The notes below the pieces were generated by a model. It did not search any database. It was not told the DNA's origin and saw only the letters and a list, made by a program, of their open reading frames with translations. From an uncultured Treponema sp. (GTDB lineage: Bacteria > Spirochaetota > Spirochaetia > Treponematales > Treponemataceae), in contig CAJPPE010000062.1 in the NCBI GenBank assembly GCA_905372345.1, positions 1 to 8,083 on the forward strand: a stretch of DNA of 8,083 bases, read 5' to 3'. The position numbers and the translations under genes were made by a program. The first letter of the stretch is position 1, and each line of letters starts with the position of its first letter. Shown one piece after another: positions 7,514 through 8,083 of this stretch.

Positions 7514-7762
7514 ATGCCAACTTATGAGTATGTTTGCGATTCTTGCGGTCATGATTTTGAGGTTTTTCAGAGAATGAGTGATGAACCCGTATCTGTATGT
7601 CCTGAGTGCGGTAAGCCTGTAAGAAGAGTTATTTCGGGAGGCTTAGGAATTAATTTTAGAGGATCCGGTTTTTATGTAAACGATTCTTCTTCCGCTTCAA
7701 AGGCTGCTTCAGGCGGCTGTTCAGGTTGTTCTTCACCTTCATGCTCAACATGCAAACACTAA
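7514..7762 (+). CDS. FmdB-family zinc-ribbon protein
   Basis: This is an 82-residue protein with the FmdB-type putative regulatory domain. It opens MPTYEYVC and carries one zinc ribbon with ligand pairs Cys8/Cys11 and Cys29/Cys32, followed by the family-typical glycine-rich segment ending in GSGFYVND (50-57). After a Ser/Ala linker (58-66) comes a second group of cysteines at 69, 72, 77 and 80, which could hold another metal ion or form a redox cluster. No DNA-binding activity can be read from it; the family name comes from an amide/formamide regulator and most members are uncharacterised. GGGAG (7502-7506) precedes the ATG at seven bases. It lies 14 bases after the lipoprotein gene and 6 bases before another zinc-ribbon gene, so co-transcription is likely. 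Confidence 0.92.
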   Translation: MPTYEYVCDSCGHDFEVFQRMSDEPVSVCPECGKPVRRVISGGLGINFRGSGFYVNDSSSASKAASGGCSGCSSPSCSTCKH

Positions 7763-7768
7763 GGTTTT

Positions 7769-8083
7769 ATGGGTAAGATAGAAAAAGGGCATTTGCCTAA
7801 GTTCTTTTGTGAAAACTGCGGGCAAGAGGTAAAGCGTAACACAAAGGTATGTCCTCATTGCGGACGTTTTTTTGCCTCGGTAAGATGCCCTGCTTGTAAT
7901 TATATGGGGCATACGGATGAATTTGTAAACGGATGCCCCTCTTGCGGCTTTGCTATAAGCTCTGACTCTAATAAGAATACAAAAAAATATCATAGGAATA
8001 AACTAAAAGAATACCGCACAAAATATAAATCCAATAGGTATGATGATCCTCTTCCTTGGTGGGTTTACAGCCTTGTCATAGGC
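7769..8083 (+). CDS. Double zinc-ribbon protein, probably membrane-bound (3' end outside window)
   Basis: An open frame of 105 codons runs from the ATG at 7769 to the window edge with no stop, so the C-terminus is missing. The N-terminus holds two zinc ribbons in tandem: Cys14/Cys17 with Cys28/Cys31, and Cys40/Cys43 with Cys56/Cys59. A basic, polar linker follows (about 63-92, rich in Lys, Arg, Tyr and Asn). The visible part ends in PWWVYSLVIG, which looks like the start of a transmembrane helix after a Trp-rich interface. This suggests a cytosolic metal-binding head tethered to the inner membrane. The start has only a weak AAGG (7761-7764) four bases upstream, so translation may depend on ribosomes finishing the preceding gene six bases away. 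Function is unknown; a small zinc-ribbon membrane protein is as far as the sequence goes. Confidence 0.82.
   Translation, partial: MGKIEKGHLPKFFCENCGQEVKRNTKVCPHCGRFFASVRCPACNYMGHTDEFVNGCPSCGFAISSDSNKNTKKYHRNKLKEYRTKYKSNRYDDPLPWWVYSLVIG

Noticed and set aside
7745..7993. Minus-strand frame across the end of the zinc-ribbon genes
   Set aside because: The plus strand there encodes a tandem CxxC zinc-ribbon protein that continues past the window, which explains the open minus frame.
1..8083. CRISPR arrays, transposons, tRNA/rRNA genes, phage or toxin-antitoxin modules
   Set aside because: No regularly spaced repeats, transposase motifs, cloverleaf-forming stretches or small paired genes of these kinds were seen on either strand.

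Overview
The window looks like the chromosome of a host-associated Treponema, closest in style to T. denticola and its oral relatives. Three things point there: AT-rich intergenic DNA with moderate-GC genes, spirochete-style versions of two housekeeping enzymes (an enlarged GlyA and a type 2, eukaryote-like IleRS), and the gene order ileS - lipoprotein - FmdB-type zinc ribbon. As I recall the T. pallidum map, the lipoprotein after ileS there is TP0453. The species is an inference; no search was run. No mobile element, CRISPR array, tRNA, rRNA or phage gene is visible.

Layout. Positions 1-103 are a short leader with a plausible extended -10 promoter. glyA (104-1624, +) follows and ends in a strong Rho-independent terminator (1646-1690). 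guaB (1709-3217, -) converges on glyA from the right. A 150-base AT-rich divergent region (3218-3367) carries the ribosome binding sites and promoter candidates of guaB and ileS. ileS (3368-6670, +) begins a tightly packed rightward cluster: a lipoprotein gene starting at a TTG inside the end of ileS (6654-7499), a small zinc-ribbon gene (7514-7762), and a double zinc-ribbon gene (7769 onward) cut by the window edge. No terminator is seen between them, so they probably share a transcript. No stretch above 300 bases lacks a gene.

Function. glyA supplies one-carbon units and glycine, which feed purine synthesis. guaB converts IMP to XMP, the committed step to GMP. ileS charges tRNA-Ile. The lipoprotein is probably an envelope protein, and the two small zinc-ribbon genes have no assigned role.

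The window is mostly ordinary housekeeping DNA and I do not see a convincing new multi-gene system. The most notable points are: (1) an IMP dehydrogenase of the unusual class known from the protozoan Tritrichomonas foetus, matching its numbered catalytic and drug-selectivity residues position for position; (2) a GlyA with an insertion of about 39 residues directly before its folate-contact loop; (3) a lipoprotein whose true start is very likely a TTG overlapping ileS; and (4) an uncharacterised zinc-ribbon pair downstream of it.
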